From Oceanobacillus sp. Castelsardo (lineage in GTDB: Bacteria; Bacillota; Bacilli; Bacillales; Amphibacillaceae): a DNA stretch of 64,000 nucleotides. The stretch is taken from NCBI RefSeq assembly GCF_001659985.1, contig NZ_LYCS01000005.1:37505-101504 (forward strand), written 5' to 3'. Below are positions 8,474 to 17,567 of the stretch, piece after piece (within the stretch, counting starts at the first letter, position 1; the number at the start of each line of letters is the position of its first letter). The translations under genes were made by a program, and so were the position numbers. The notes under the pieces are model-generated. The model was given only the letters and a program-made list of their open reading frames with translations. It was not told the DNA's origin and ran no database searches.

Positions 8474-9493
8474 ATGGAAACTAAAAGACCTATTGTCGCT
8501 ATAACAATCGGAGATCCTGCTGGAATAGGCCCTGAAATAACACTTGATACAGTATGTGAAGAAAAGGTATACCAAGAATGTAAACCATTTTTAATTGGTT
8601 CTATAAATATTGTTAAAAGAGCAATGAAAGTGAAAAATTGCGATTTCAACATTAATAAAATCAATACTCCTTCAGAGGGAAAATTTGAATATGGAACAAT
8701 TGATGTACTAGAAACTGGAGAATATGATTGTGACAGCATTGAGTATGGTAAAGTTCAAAAACTAGCCGGGCAAATGGCTTATGACTATGTTGTTAAATCA
8801 ATTGAATTAGGAATGAATAAAGAGATTGATATCGTTGCCACAGCTCCTATTCATAAAGAAGCTATTAAACTTGCAGGGGTTAAACAAGAAGGACATACAG
8901 AAATTTATGGAGATTTAACTAAATCTGATTATGCACTTACCATGTTTAACTGCAGAAATTTAAAGGTTTTCTTTGTTAGTCGACATAAAGCATTAAAAGA
9001 AGCTTGTGATTACGCAACAAAAGACAGGGTTTTAGAAAGTGTAAGACAAATCAATAAAGAGCTTAATGGAATTGGTATGGAAAGTCCTAAAATTGCTGTT
9101 GCTGCACTAAATCCACATGCTTCCGATAATGGTTTATTCGGAACAGAAGAGGCTGAACATTTAATACCAGCAGTTGAAGCTGCTCAAGCAGAAGGAATGA
9201 ATGCTGTAGGACCAGTACCTGCTGATTCTGTTTTCCATTTAGGATTACAAGGAAGATATGACGCAATTCTTTCTTTATACCACGACCAAGGGCATATCGC
9301 GTGTAAAACATTGGATTTTGAAAAATCCATTACTATTACTTGGGGATTGCCATTTATGAGAAGTTCCGTTGACCATGGTACTGCATTTGATATTGCAGGA
9401 AAAAATATTGCTGGATCTGTAAGTATGATTGAAGCAACATTAGTTCCAGTAGAATACTGGAAAATGAAACAAAATGCATTAGTAAAGAACTAA
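8474..9493 (+). CDS. pdxA2: PdxA2-type 4-phosphoerythronate/threonate dehydrogenase
   Basis: The PdxA family oxidises a 4-phospho four-carbon acid with NAD and decarboxylates it. The PdxA2 branch makes DHAP from D-threonate or D-erythronate 4-phosphate instead of serving vitamin B6 synthesis. Its 339 residues include ITIGDPAGIGPE near residue 11, metal-ligand histidines in ATAPIHKEA and KQEGHTEIYG, ALNPHASDNGLFG near 210, and LYHDQGHIACK near 270. The ATG at 8474 is chosen because AGGAGA is correctly spaced; the earlier start at 8417 adds an unrelated leader. It is separated from the DUF1537 kinase by a weak hairpin. The pairing of these two families, not the sequence alone, points to acid-sugar catabolism. 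Confidence 0.9.
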   Translation: METKRPIVAITIGDPAGIGPEITLDTVCEEKVYQECKPFLIGSINIVKRAMKVKNCDFNINKINTPSEGKFEYGTIDVLETGEYDCDSIEYGKVQKLAGQMAYDYVVKSIELGMNKEIDIVATAPIHKEAIKLAGVKQEGHTEIYGDLTKSDYALTMFNCRNLKVFFVSRHKALKEACDYATKDRVLESVRQINKELNGIGMESPKIAVAALNPHASDNGLFGTEEAEHLIPAVEAAQAEGMNAVGPVPADSVFHLGLQGRYDAILSLYHDQGHIACKTLDFEKSITITWGLPFMRSSVDHGTAFDIAGKNIAGSVSMIEATLVPVEYWKMKQNALVKN

Positions 9494-9520
9494 TAAGATA
9501 GTGTGAAATATATTAACATG

Positions 9521-9552
9521 TACCGGGAAAGTATTTTTCTTTCCTGGTATTT
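9521..9552 (+). terminator. Weak hairpin between pdxA2 and the kinase gene
   Basis: Stem TACCGGGAAAG / CTTTCCTGGTA with a short T-rich loop, then TTTCTATT. The poor T tract suggests partial termination or 3'-end protection between the two cotranscribed genes. Confidence 0.5.
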
Positions 9553-9582
9553 CTATTAAGCTTTACTACAGGGGGAATAAAT

Positions 9583-10941
9583 ATGTGTAAAATCGGCATT
9601 GTTGCAGATGATTTAACAGGAGCAACTACTGTCGGTGTATTACTAGCAAAGGCCGGTGTCTCAACTGCTGCTTTCTTTGAGGAGAAAGATATAACTGAGG
9701 ATAGGGGGCATCATGCAGTTGTTTTAAGTACAGATAGTAGAGCATTACCAAAAATGGAAGCACAAGAAAAGGTAAAATCAGCAGTACGTTCTTTAAAAGA
9801 AAAAGGTGCTACCTATTTTTCAAAACGTATTGATACGACATTAAGAGGGGGAATTGGTGCAGAAGTTGATGCGATGTTAGATGAGTTAGCTCCTAACACG
9901 ATAGCAGTTATGGTACCTTCTATGCCTCAATCTAATCGTATCCTAGTTGGTGGTTACTCACTAATTGATGGTGTCCCATTATCAACAACACCAGTAGCAA
10001 ATGATGTTCGAACTCCAGTAACGGAGTCTCATATCCCAACACTGATGGCTGAGCAGACTGAGCGTAAAATAGGACTTATTCCTTTACAAGTAATACTTTC
10101 AGGGAAAGATGCATTATCACAACATCTTCAGAAAGAAAAAAATAATGGCGCAAAAATTATTATTGCTGATGCTGTAACAATAGAAGATGTGGAAAGTATC
10201 GCTAAGGCTGTCCATGAATTAAAGTGGAATGTAATGGCAATTGATCCTGGTCCTTTCACGGAAAAATTGGCAGTCTGTAATGGATTTGCCTTTGAAGAAA
10301 ATAAACCAGTAAATAAGGATAACCGCACGAACATATATAACGGAACGGTACTTACAGTTGCTGGAAGTGCATCATCTGTTACTAAAACACAAATGAAAAC
10401 GTTATCTAACAAAGAGTGGGTTACACTAATACCCGTTTCAGCAGAACAACTTATCGATAGAATAAATACGGCGTCTTTAGAGGTAAAACGTACATCCAAG
10501 AAAATTAATTCCTTAAAACGAAAACAAGCTAAAGCGATTCTTCTAGAAACGTGCTTATCTGGAAAACGTCTAGATTTATCAGAAAAGGAAAAAGAGTTGG
10601 GATTACTCCAGGGTGATGCAGCAAACAATATAAATCGTGGTCTAGGTGAAATTGTAAATGAAATATTAAACAATGAAACATTTGATATAAAAGGGATTTA
10701 TATGACCGGCGGAGATACGATGGCTCATATATTACGTGCATTAGGTGCAAAGGGAATAGAATTAGTAGATTATGTCATCCCACAGGCAGACCTTGGAAGA
10801 ATTATAGGTGGCAAATATGATGGACTAACCATTGTAGGTAAAGGTGGTTTGACAGGTACAACGGATACAGCTGTTTCTATTGTGGAACGCATTTTTCAGG
10901 AATCTACTAATCTAGGATCAAGTAAAGCTTTAAATTTATAA
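9583..10941 (+). CDS. dtnK: DUF1537-type four-carbon acid sugar kinase
   Basis: An ATP-dependent kinase that phosphorylates the 4-OH of a four-carbon acid sugar, giving the substrate of PdxA2. The N-terminal domain begins CKIGIVADDLTGA with the conserved DDxTG and has SKRIDTTLRGGIGAE near residue 82. The C-terminal nucleotide domain has MTGGDTMAHILRALGA near residue 374 and GRIIGGKYDGLTIVGKGG near 405. At 452 residues it is slightly longer than typical, and a lysine-rich stretch near 300-325 accounts for part of this. RBS: GGGGGAATAAAT. The symbol follows the D-threonate kinase group; D-erythronate or another epimer cannot be excluded from sequence. Confidence 0.87.
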   Translation: MCKIGIVADDLTGATTVGVLLAKAGVSTAAFFEEKDITEDRGHHAVVLSTDSRALPKMEAQEKVKSAVRSLKEKGATYFSKRIDTTLRGGIGAEVDAMLDELAPNTIAVMVPSMPQSNRILVGGYSLIDGVPLSTTPVANDVRTPVTESHIPTLMAEQTERKIGLIPLQVILSGKDALSQHLQKEKNNGAKIIIADAVTIEDVESIAKAVHELKWNVMAIDPGPFTEKLAVCNGFAFEENKPVNKDNRTNIYNGTVLTVAGSASSVTKTQMKTLSNKEWVTLIPVSAEQLIDRINTASLEVKRTSKKINSLKRKQAKAILLETCLSGKRLDLSEKEKELGLLQGDAANNINRGLGEIVNEILNNETFDIKGIYMTGGDTMAHILRALGAKGIELVDYVIPQADLGRIIGGKYDGLTIVGKGGLTGTTDTAVSIVERIFQESTNLGSSKALNL

Positions 10942-11102
10942 TAGAAAGGGACTGTTCTATGGAGGAGCGGATCCCTTGTCCTAGCATACAGGAAAGCATA
11001 AAATCCTTCCTAACTGTGTAAGTATTACTAAGGTATTCATCTAACCTAATAGCGAATGTGAAGATTTATAAAAAACTTTACATATAGAAAGGCGGAAGTA
11101 GG

Positions 11103-12029
11103 ATGGAAACGGTTGAATTAGGAAAAACAGGTCTAAATATTCACCCAATTGGTTTAGGAGCTAATAAAATTGCTGAAGAAGATAATGAATCCAATACACA
11201 ATATGGTGGAGAAGTTCTTTCTGCCGCTATTGAAAATGGTTTAAATTTTATCGATACTGCTTTTATCTACGGTAATGGACTATCTGAAGAAATTATTGGG
11301 AAAACAATTAAAGAAAATAATTGGCGTGAAAAAGTTGTTATTGCAACAAAAGGAGCACATCGAATTTCTGGTGATACTATGGAATTAGACAATTCTCCGG
11401 AGTTTTTAATCCAAACAGTAAATGACAGTTTGAAACGCCTGCAAACCGATGTTATTGATTTATTCTACATTCACTTCCCGGATGAAACAACGCCAAAGTA
11501 TGAAGCAGTAGGTGCACTTAAACGATTGAAAGATAATGGGAAAATCCGAAGCATCGGTGTTTCAAACTTTTCTTTGGAGCAAATAAAAGAAGCAAATTAT
11601 GATGGTTATGTTGATGTTGTACAAGGTGAATATAATTTTATTAACCGTTCTGCAGAAACAGAACTCTTCCCTTACTTTAAGAATAATGGAATTTCCTTTA
11701 TACCATACTATCCATTAGCTTCTGGTTTACTCTCAGGGAAGTACGATAAGAATTCCATTATATCTGAAAGGAATAAAAAACGACCACAGTTTCAAGGGGA
11801 CAATTATTTAAGGTATTTAGAAAAGGTTGAAAAAGTTCGGGGCATTGCGAATAAACATGGCTTAAATATACCACACATTGTATTGGCTTACTATTTATCA
11901 AAGGATAATATTGATTGTGTTATCCCCGGGGCTAGAAATACAAACCAGGTTTTAGATAACCTTAAAACAATAGATGTCAAACTAACCACCGAAGACATTC
12001 AAATAATCGAAAAAATTTTCCCTATATAG
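11103..12029 (+). CDS. Aldo/keto reductase
   Basis: A NADPH-dependent oxidoreductase with the AKR barrel, 308 residues. Visible are the N-terminal ELGKTGLNIHPIGLGANK, the catalytic aspartate/tyrosine region FIDTAFIYGNGLSEEIIG (Asp, Tyr), a lysine in VVIATKGAH, the segment DLFYIHFPD, and the cofactor-binding C-terminus VIPGARNTNQVLDN. It follows the kinase gene by 160 bp, in which no clear terminator was seen, so it may belong to the same transcript. A role reducing a sugar aldehyde or lactol that feeds the acid pathway is plausible but unproven. Confidence 0.88.
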   Translation: METVELGKTGLNIHPIGLGANKIAEEDNESNTQYGGEVLSAAIENGLNFIDTAFIYGNGLSEEIIGKTIKENNWREKVVIATKGAHRISGDTMELDNSPEFLIQTVNDSLKRLQTDVIDLFYIHFPDETTPKYEAVGALKRLKDNGKIRSIGVSNFSLEQIKEANYDGYVDVVQGEYNFINRSAETELFPYFKNNGISFIPYYPLASGLLSGKYDKNSIISERNKKRPQFQGDNYLRYLEKVEKVRGIANKHGLNIPHIVLAYYLSKDNIDCVIPGARNTNQVLDNLKTIDVKLTTEDIQIIEKIFPI

Positions 12030-12812
12030 TATCAGATAGGATAAGCACGTACATCCCGTCCCATATCTCCCTACCAAAATTAGTCATTTATATACATAAA
12101 AAGTGATAAACTATATGCATTTATGCAAAAGTTCTTCACTTTTTTATGTTTTCTATTCGTTAATAGTCCTTCAAAACTAACTAATAAGGCAGTATACCCA
12201 TCTAGTAATCTATTTCCATAGCAATATATTATTATCCTGCGTGCCAGATGGTTCAGTAGATCACATCAGTTTGATGCCCTTTTTTGGTTTTTTTGACAAA
12301 AAAAGCGACAGTGCTTTAACTTTCCTATAATTTAATTTTAGTTTGTAATACACAAGACAAATAATGAGAATTTCTGCTACCTAAGAAATAGATATTTCGA
12401 GAAATGCTTTGTTCGAGTACTTTATTTAAGATTTCCCTTAGTTGAGCTTTTTCACAAAGTAAAGTTTTATTTTTCAAAGCGGGATCTATCCATTCATTAG
12501 GTTCATTTTGATAAAATGTTTGCTTTTTTATATGACCAATCCTTATTAAGTAATACCACATTCGTTATCATGTCGATTTCGTACTCATTTCATTTGTTCA
12601 CTTTTTCACATTATATATTTATATTTAAAAACCCTTATTATTATAATATTCTTACTTCCTTTAATGGCAGATTGGGGCAAAGGAAGAGAAAGAGACAGAG
12701 AAACTGATCTAATAAAGCGATGTAACACTTAGGGGATTTATTAGAACCATCAGTTATCCTAGCTCTTTTCACATACCCTTCTATTGTAAAATAATTAAAA
12801 CAGGGGAATATT
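12030..12812. other. AT-rich gap with no convincing gene
   Basis: About 780 bases between the aldo/keto reductase and the decayed HAD genes. It contains a loose AAAAAGTGA...TCACTTTTTT hairpin (about 12098-12147) that could terminate the plus-strand operon, and a short CATCAGTTTGATG stem followed by T runs (about 12260-12290). A 78-codon minus-strand reading frame at 12325-12561 lacks an RBS and resembles nothing I recognise; it may be a gene remnant. Confidence 0.5.
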
Positions 12813-13430
12813 TTAATATATATTTATATGGTACCACCATATACCTATCCGCGAGTATATCCTTAGGTACAACATTGTATTGCACACCCTGCTAATCTTC
12901 AATATCATTCTGGAACATGGGACCAGTCCCCGACACCATGACGGATTAATATGAATAACACCACCTAACCCATCAACAATTAAAATATTCTTGATTTCTG
13001 GAAAATCTTCTTTAATCGCTGAAAGTTGAATATAATGCATCACTTCATTTATATCTATTGGATTTGTATAAATAAATGATTTCACCGTCACAAACAACAT
13101 ATTGGCCTTTCATTGTTATACAAGTGCAAATCCCTGTGGCCATCATTACATATTCAAATTCAAATAAGGTACTTCCGAAGCAATCACAGGAAGTACACTA
13201 GTATCTTTTAAAATATCTATTGCCTTAATTGAAGTAATAGAAAGATTTAGCTTGCTAGTGAATAAAGTACCATTTATATCGAAAAAAGTCGGAATGTGGA
13301 ATTTGTATATGAAACTCACCATTTTCCCACCTATTCGAGCAATTCCTGAATAATCTAACATAATCATTACTATTGTACATTTATCAATGCCTCTATGCCC
13401 TAATGACTGGATAAATCTAATTCCTTTCAC
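12813..13430 (-). pseudogene. Decayed Cof-type HAD phosphatase genes (two remnants)
   Basis: Minus-strand translations show pieces of Cof-family HAD phosphatases in changing frames. From about 13430 a C-terminal piece reads HRGID...MLDYSGIARIG, like the family's GDxxNDxxML..SGIGVAMGN end. From about 13300 a new N-terminus reads FFDINGTLFTSK (the DxDGT motif). After a TAA and a frame change it continues GICTCITMKGQYVVCDGEII. Another frame change gives YTNPIDINEVMHYI, and a final piece near 12850 reads NTML...YSRIGI. So at least one C-terminus and a second, internally deleted gene remain. A REP-like palindrome (near 12917-12937) interrupts the second. They lie downstream of the PTS operon's regulator and may once have served that pathway. 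Confidence 0.7.
12917..12937. repeat. REP-like element, degenerate copy
   Basis: GGGACCAGTCCCC core with flanks resembling the dispersed palindrome family. It sits inside the decayed HAD gene, the only copy seen within former coding sequence. Confidence 0.5.
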
Positions 13431-13460
13431 TACGTATAGGGATTAAGTAAACAAAGCTTA

Positions 13461-14219
13461 TTATCTATCAAATACCTTCACATTTTTTTTCTTCATTTCA
13501 TTATGCCATCTTTCACTTAATTGCTTATCCGTAATAATTCCTGTAATGGACCCATACCCGGAAATCTTAAGGAAGGAAGTATTTTCAAATTTTGTATAAT
13601 CCGCAATTATATAGCATTCTTTTGATCTTTCGATTGCCTTAATTTTTAGCGCTGCAGTTTCTTCAATAGATTCGGTTATACCATTTTCAATGGATAAAGA
13701 TCTACATGAAACGAAAGATTTATCAACATAATAATCACCTAATGACCTGAAAGCATTTAGCCCAAAGAACCCCATTTCACTTTTGTTATAATGTCCTCCA
13801 ATACAAACTAGACGAATATTCGGTTGTTTGGAGAGTAGGTTTGTAATTCTTAAAGAATTAGTAAGTACTGTTAATCTTTTATTAACAATTTGCTCCGCAA
13901 CATAATATGCTGTAGTGGATGTATCGAAAAAAATTACGTCTCCATTTTGGATTAAGGTATCACAAATGACGGCAATCTTTTTCTTGTTCTCTATATAAAC
14001 CGATTGTCTTATATCCGAATCTATTACATTCTCAACACCAGTTTGTATAAAAGCACCACCGTAACCCCTTAGTAATACCCCTTCCTTTTCTAAAACATTT
14101 AAATCACGCCGGATTGTTTCATCAGTGACATCAAACATTTCAGCCAGTTCAGCAACTTTGACCCCTTTTTTTTCTAAAACTAATTCTTTTATGTTCTGTC
14201 TTCTTTCCTTAGCTAACAT
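13461..14219 (-). CDS. DeoR-family regulator of the PTS/RuBisCO-like operon
   Basis: A DeoR repressor of 252 residues with an N-terminal HTH (LAKERRQNIKELVLEKKG, recognition helix VTDETIRRDLN) and a C-terminal sensor domain containing FFDTSTTAYYVAEQI. It is more distant from the two DeoR copies at 2.5-4.3 kb than they are from each other. It is last in the order aldolase-IIA-IIB-IIC-RLP-deoR on the minus strand, 114 bases after the RuBisCO-like gene, so it probably autoregulates the operon through the inverted repeats at 18820-18887. The likely inducer is the sugar phosphate produced by the PTS. Confidence 0.88.
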   Translation of the reverse strand: MLAKERRQNIKELVLEKKGVKVAELAEMFDVTDETIRRDLNVLEKEGVLLRGYGGAFIQTGVENVIDSDIRQSVYIENKKKIAVICDTLIQNGDVIFFDTSTTAYYVAEQIVNKRLTVLTNSLRITNLLSKQPNIRLVCIGGHYNKSEMGFFGLNAFRSLGDYYVDKSFVSCRSLSIENGITESIEETAALKIKAIERSKECYIIADYTKFENTSFLKISGYGSITGIITDKQLSERWHNEMKKKNVKVFDR

Positions 14220-14333
14220 TAAATTCCGCCTCTCATCAAAATAGTTACTTCAATGAGCGTACCATTCTATCAAAAGTTTTTATATATACATTTTCTTCTA
14301 ATTAAACCGTCCTATTCCTTTAGTACATCTTAA

Positions 14334-15614
14334 CTACAGAATCCCCCACTTATTAATAGCTACATTTAAAGCTTCATGCTCTTTCGCATATTCTTCAATA
14401 GATATATGATTTGTTACGGCTTCAACAGCTTGCATCATTGCTTTTCCTCCTAATTCAACACCATCTGGATGCCCAAAAATTGCTCCCCCTGCAGCAATTA
14501 CAATGTTATTTCCTAATTCTGAGATTAGTTTTCCCACCATTCCTGGATGAACGCCTCCACCCACAATTGGGAAAGTAGGTTTTATCGTATAAAGTTTTGC
14601 AGTCAACTCTTTTACTGTTAGAAAATATTGGTAGTCTAATAATGGATATCCTCCATACGGAGTATTAATCATGACCATATCAGCCCCAGATATTCTTGGC
14701 AACTTCCCAACTGCTAACGGTGATCTCATACCATTTTTTAAACCTTCATAAAACATACCAGATCCAGCATAATGACCAAGGATTGGCACATTAAATCTAA
14801 TTGAAATTTCTTTTACCATTTCATATCCAGCAGTAGCAAAATTAATCATCAACGCTTTTGCACCAGATTCAATCGCTCTTTCCGCATTATGTAGCATATT
14901 ATGATACGTATCTGTTATATTAGGAATATATAGAACTCTTTTTCCTGTAACTTCGTAGGCTGCATCTGCTGCCTTTAAATATTCTTTCACCCTGTCTTGA
15001 ACTGGACAAAATGAAGGATTTCCTAGGAGTTCATCATCCTTTATAATATCAATGCCTCCGCTAACCGCAGCCTTATAAAATAATTTTGCACCATAACTCG
15101 CTGAAAAACCAAGACATGGTTTGATCATACTCAAAATCAGCGCCCGTTCATGGATATTTAAAAGCTTTCTAACACCAGCAATACCATAATTAGGACCTGC
15201 GATATTGTTAAAATAGCTACCCGAGAAATTTAAGTCAACAAGCTTAATCTGTGCTGATGTAGAAGCGTCATTACCCATAACTGTTGTGAGTAACATTGCT
15301 AAACTCTTTGAAAAATTAACTGTTGGAAAAGCAATCTGAAATAGATATTTTTGATAATTTTCCGCTGAATCAACTTGGTTCGATAACTCATAAGCAGGAA
15401 CATTGTAGATATTAACCACTTTTCCCACATGTCTTTTTGTCATTTCCTCTGTAATTCCAGGTACTGCAACCCAAGTACCTAAAGTTTGACCAATGGCCAT
15501 TTTATTAGCAACTTCCATAATACTCATATTTTTATCTAGTTCTATATAGTAGGTTGCAATGACGTGAGTATCATCAAGAGCATCCTCTATATTAGAGAAT
15601 AGTAACTTTTGCAT
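14334..15614 (-). CDS. RuBisCO-like protein (form IV)
   Basis: A 426-residue RuBisCO large-subunit fold protein without the carboxylase set of residues. Retained: the base lysine in KPCLGFS (about K165), the carbamylated lysine and metal ligands in GGIDIIKDDE (K192, D194, E195), a histidine in GHYAGSG (H281), and the phosphate loops GGGVHPG (352-358) and AAGGAIFGHPDG (374-385). Missing: the loop-6 lysine region, replaced by TPYGGYP (318-324), so CO2 fixation is not expected. Relatives act as enolase, isomerase, decarboxylase or transcarboxylase on sugar phosphates. The start at 15614 has AGGAGG 7 nt upstream. PTS and class II aldolase neighbours imply a PTS-derived sugar phosphate. I cannot name the reaction. 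Confidence 0.88.
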   Translation of the reverse strand: MQKLLFSNIEDALDDTHVIATYYIELDKNMSIMEVANKMAIGQTLGTWVAVPGITEEMTKRHVGKVVNIYNVPAYELSNQVDSAENYQKYLFQIAFPTVNFSKSLAMLLTTVMGNDASTSAQIKLVDLNFSGSYFNNIAGPNYGIAGVRKLLNIHERALILSMIKPCLGFSASYGAKLFYKAAVSGGIDIIKDDELLGNPSFCPVQDRVKEYLKAADAAYEVTGKRVLYIPNITDTYHNMLHNAERAIESGAKALMINFATAGYEMVKEISIRFNVPILGHYAGSGMFYEGLKNGMRSPLAVGKLPRISGADMVMINTPYGGYPLLDYQYFLTVKELTAKLYTIKPTFPIVGGGVHPGMVGKLISELGNNIVIAAGGAIFGHPDGVELGGKAMMQAVEAVTNHISIEEYAKEHEALNVAINKWGIL

Positions 15615-15677
15615 TACGTTCCTCCTATTAAAAGTAATTTTCAGGTGGTTGTAATTCATTTATGCTAAAAATTGATA

Positions 15678-15737
15678 CCCCTTCATTCAGTAAATTGTAG
15701 ACAAAACAATCTACAATGTCCTCACCGAATGAGGGGG
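15678..15737 (-). other. Two-tier RNA stem between EIIC and RLP genes
   Basis: An outer stem pairs CCCCTTCATTC with GAATGAGGGG (one G-T), and an inner stem pairs TTGTAGA with TCTACAA. It lies in the 177-base gap between the PTS IIC stop and the RuBisCO-like start on the same transcript. No T tract follows, so it looks more like a processing or stability element that sets different levels of transporter and enzyme. Confidence 0.55.
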
Positions 15738-15791
15738 ACGAATTTAAAATCTAATTTAATTCTTTATAATTTGGTACTAGCTTAAAGGATT

Positions 15792-17213
15792 CTACGCTAC
15801 TCTTCCATCACCATGTGCATCACTAATAACAGCTTTTCTTTCCAAGTATTCGTGTAGTACATGTTTTTTCTTTCTTAGTAATACATAACCTACTACATAA
15901 ATCGAGACTGTAAGACCAATCCATAGTAAACTTTGAGAAACGAAAGCAAAGAAAATTAACGCAGCAATAGGTTGCCCAAGAATAACAAGGCTTGTTACTA
16001 ACATAATACCAACACCAAACTCAACACCTATTTCTGAAGCAACTGACGTAAATACCGGAGCTGTCCAAGTCGTAAATAATAAAGCTATTGAGAACCAAAT
16101 AGATCCGGAAATGATAGTCTTGAATATGTTACCATTTGAAACGGCAATAATTGGTTGTATTAAGTATGGTAAAGCAACTAAGTCAATCATTGGCAAAGTT
16201 TGGTTTCCAGGTAAAACGAAAGCAACTAATAAAACGATTGGCATCATAATAATACCAGAGATAAGTGTAGCAGACTCTCCATAACCCGCAGCATCATTTA
16301 CAGATAGATACCATTCACCTTTTGTACCTTTAACAGACTTTTTAGACGACTCCGTAATAGCTGTAAAAGAACCAGCAAAGATTGCAGATATCTTAGGGAA
16401 TACTGCCATAACAGCAGCAGTTGCAATACCACATGTAGCGATTTGACCCCAAGACGCTAATTCATTTAATTGTGTTAAATTACCAATAATACCGATAAAT
16501 AATCCAAGAAATAATCCTAGAGTCATAGGTTCACCGATAAAACCTAATTTCTTTTTGAATACCTGGGGGTTTGCTTTAATTTTATAAAGTCCAAATTTAT
16601 TTAATATCCAGTCCATCGCAATTGCATATGGAGCAACACTTACTGTATGCAAGGAAGCTAGGGTACAATTTGGATATTTATAATAAGTTGACCATCTTTT
16701 TTGAATCATTTCTGCAAAAAGTTGGGTAAATAGCATTTGTACAATCATACACGCAATTCCAAGCCAGATGTTACCTGTAACTAAGAAAATCATAGAACCC
16801 CAAACCATGTATGAATAGTTATTCCATAAGTCTCCTGGTTGGAAAACGTTAGTGTACCTAGTAAGGAATAAAATAGTTTGTAATAAAATACATACCCCAA
16901 CAAATATTATTCCAATCTCAGTTGAATAGGCAACAATGGATGTCGTTTGCCATCCAATATCAAATACCGGTAAATCAACTCCAGTATTTTCTACCATATT
17001 ATTAACAATTGGGGTAACAATTGGTGCATATGCATTGATTACTAGTGTAAATCCCATTAATCCTACACCAGCTGTTAGCGCCGACATAAAAGCCTTTTTA
17101 ACAGGAACTTTAAGAAATAATGCAATAATAAAGATAATAATTGGCACGAAAACTGGTGCACCAAATGTATCAAAAAATTGTTTTATAACATCAAAAATGT
17201 TAAACACCCCCAT
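15792..17213 (-). CDS. PTS transporter subunit IIC, galactitol (GatC) family
   Basis: The membrane channel of a phosphotransferase system that imports and phosphorylates a sugar or polyol. Its 473 residues and many hydrophobic segments fit GatC proteins, which handle galactitol and pentitols. Recognisable stretches are IGWQTTSIVAYSTEIG near residue 88, GDLWNNYSYMVWGS near 136, and NDAAGYGESATLISG near 307. The N-terminus FDVIKQFFDTFGAPVFVPIIIF matches the family opening. It follows IIB by 48 bases. No sugar alcohol dehydrogenase is in the operon, so the usual galactitol/arabitol route is not complete here and the substrate is unknown. Confidence 0.88.
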   Translation of the reverse strand: MGVFNIFDVIKQFFDTFGAPVFVPIIIFIIALFLKVPVKKAFMSALTAGVGLMGFTLVINAYAPIVTPIVNNMVENTGVDLPVFDIGWQTTSIVAYSTEIGIIFVGVCILLQTILFLTRYTNVFQPGDLWNNYSYMVWGSMIFLVTGNIWLGIACMIVQMLFTQLFAEMIQKRWSTYYKYPNCTLASLHTVSVAPYAIAMDWILNKFGLYKIKANPQVFKKKLGFIGEPMTLGLFLGLFIGIIGNLTQLNELASWGQIATCGIATAAVMAVFPKISAIFAGSFTAITESSKKSVKGTKGEWYLSVNDAAGYGESATLISGIIMMPIVLLVAFVLPGNQTLPMIDLVALPYLIQPIIAVSNGNIFKTIISGSIWFSIALLFTTWTAPVFTSVASEIGVEFGVGIMLVTSLVILGQPIAALIFFAFVSQSLLWIGLTVSIYVVGYVLLRKKKHVLHEYLERKAVISDAHGDGRVA

Positions 17214-17261
17214 TTTTTATTTACGCAAACATGTAAATGTTCTCAATTTAATTAGATATTA

Positions 17262-17567
17262 TTACTCAATTTTTCCAGATTTTCTAAGAGCATTTAGAGC
17301 TTCTTCCATAAATTCTTCTTCACCCATACCTGTAATTAATCCCATCGCACTGAATGCAGGTAGACCAAAATTATCTGGAATTGGACTAGCATATGCAATT
17401 AAATCATATTTATCCCTGCTAATATAGTTTTCCATTTCACTTGGATTAGACTCGACTGCCTCCGCTTCAATTCCTTTTTCCTCAAATAACTCTACTAATT
17501 TATTCGCTACCATTGATGATGTAACTACACCAGAACCACAAACAGATAAGATTTTAATCATTTCCAT
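17262..17567 (-). CDS. PTS subunit IIB, galactitol family
   Basis: A small cytoplasmic phosphocarrier of about 101 residues. The phosphorylated cysteine is C10 in LSVCGSGVVTSSM, a GatB-type P-loop. The gene overlaps the end of the IIA gene. Among several ATGs, the one at 17567 is best spaced from AGGG; 17573 and 17561 are alternatives. It receives phosphate from IIA and passes it to the substrate bound by IIC. Confidence 0.88.
   Translation of the reverse strand: MEMIKILSVCGSGVVTSSMVANKLVELFEEKGIEAEAVESNPSEMENYISRDKYDLIAYASPIPDNFGLPAFSAMGLITGMGEEEFMEEALNALRKSGKIE

Noticed and set aside
12325..12561. A 78-codon minus-strand gene
   Set aside because: No RBS, no recognised domain, AT-rich and next to decayed genes. 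Too weak to call.
14334..15614. A true CO2-fixing RuBisCO
   Set aside because: The loop-6 lysine region is replaced by TPYGGYP, and no phosphoribulokinase is nearby. Best called RuBisCO-like.
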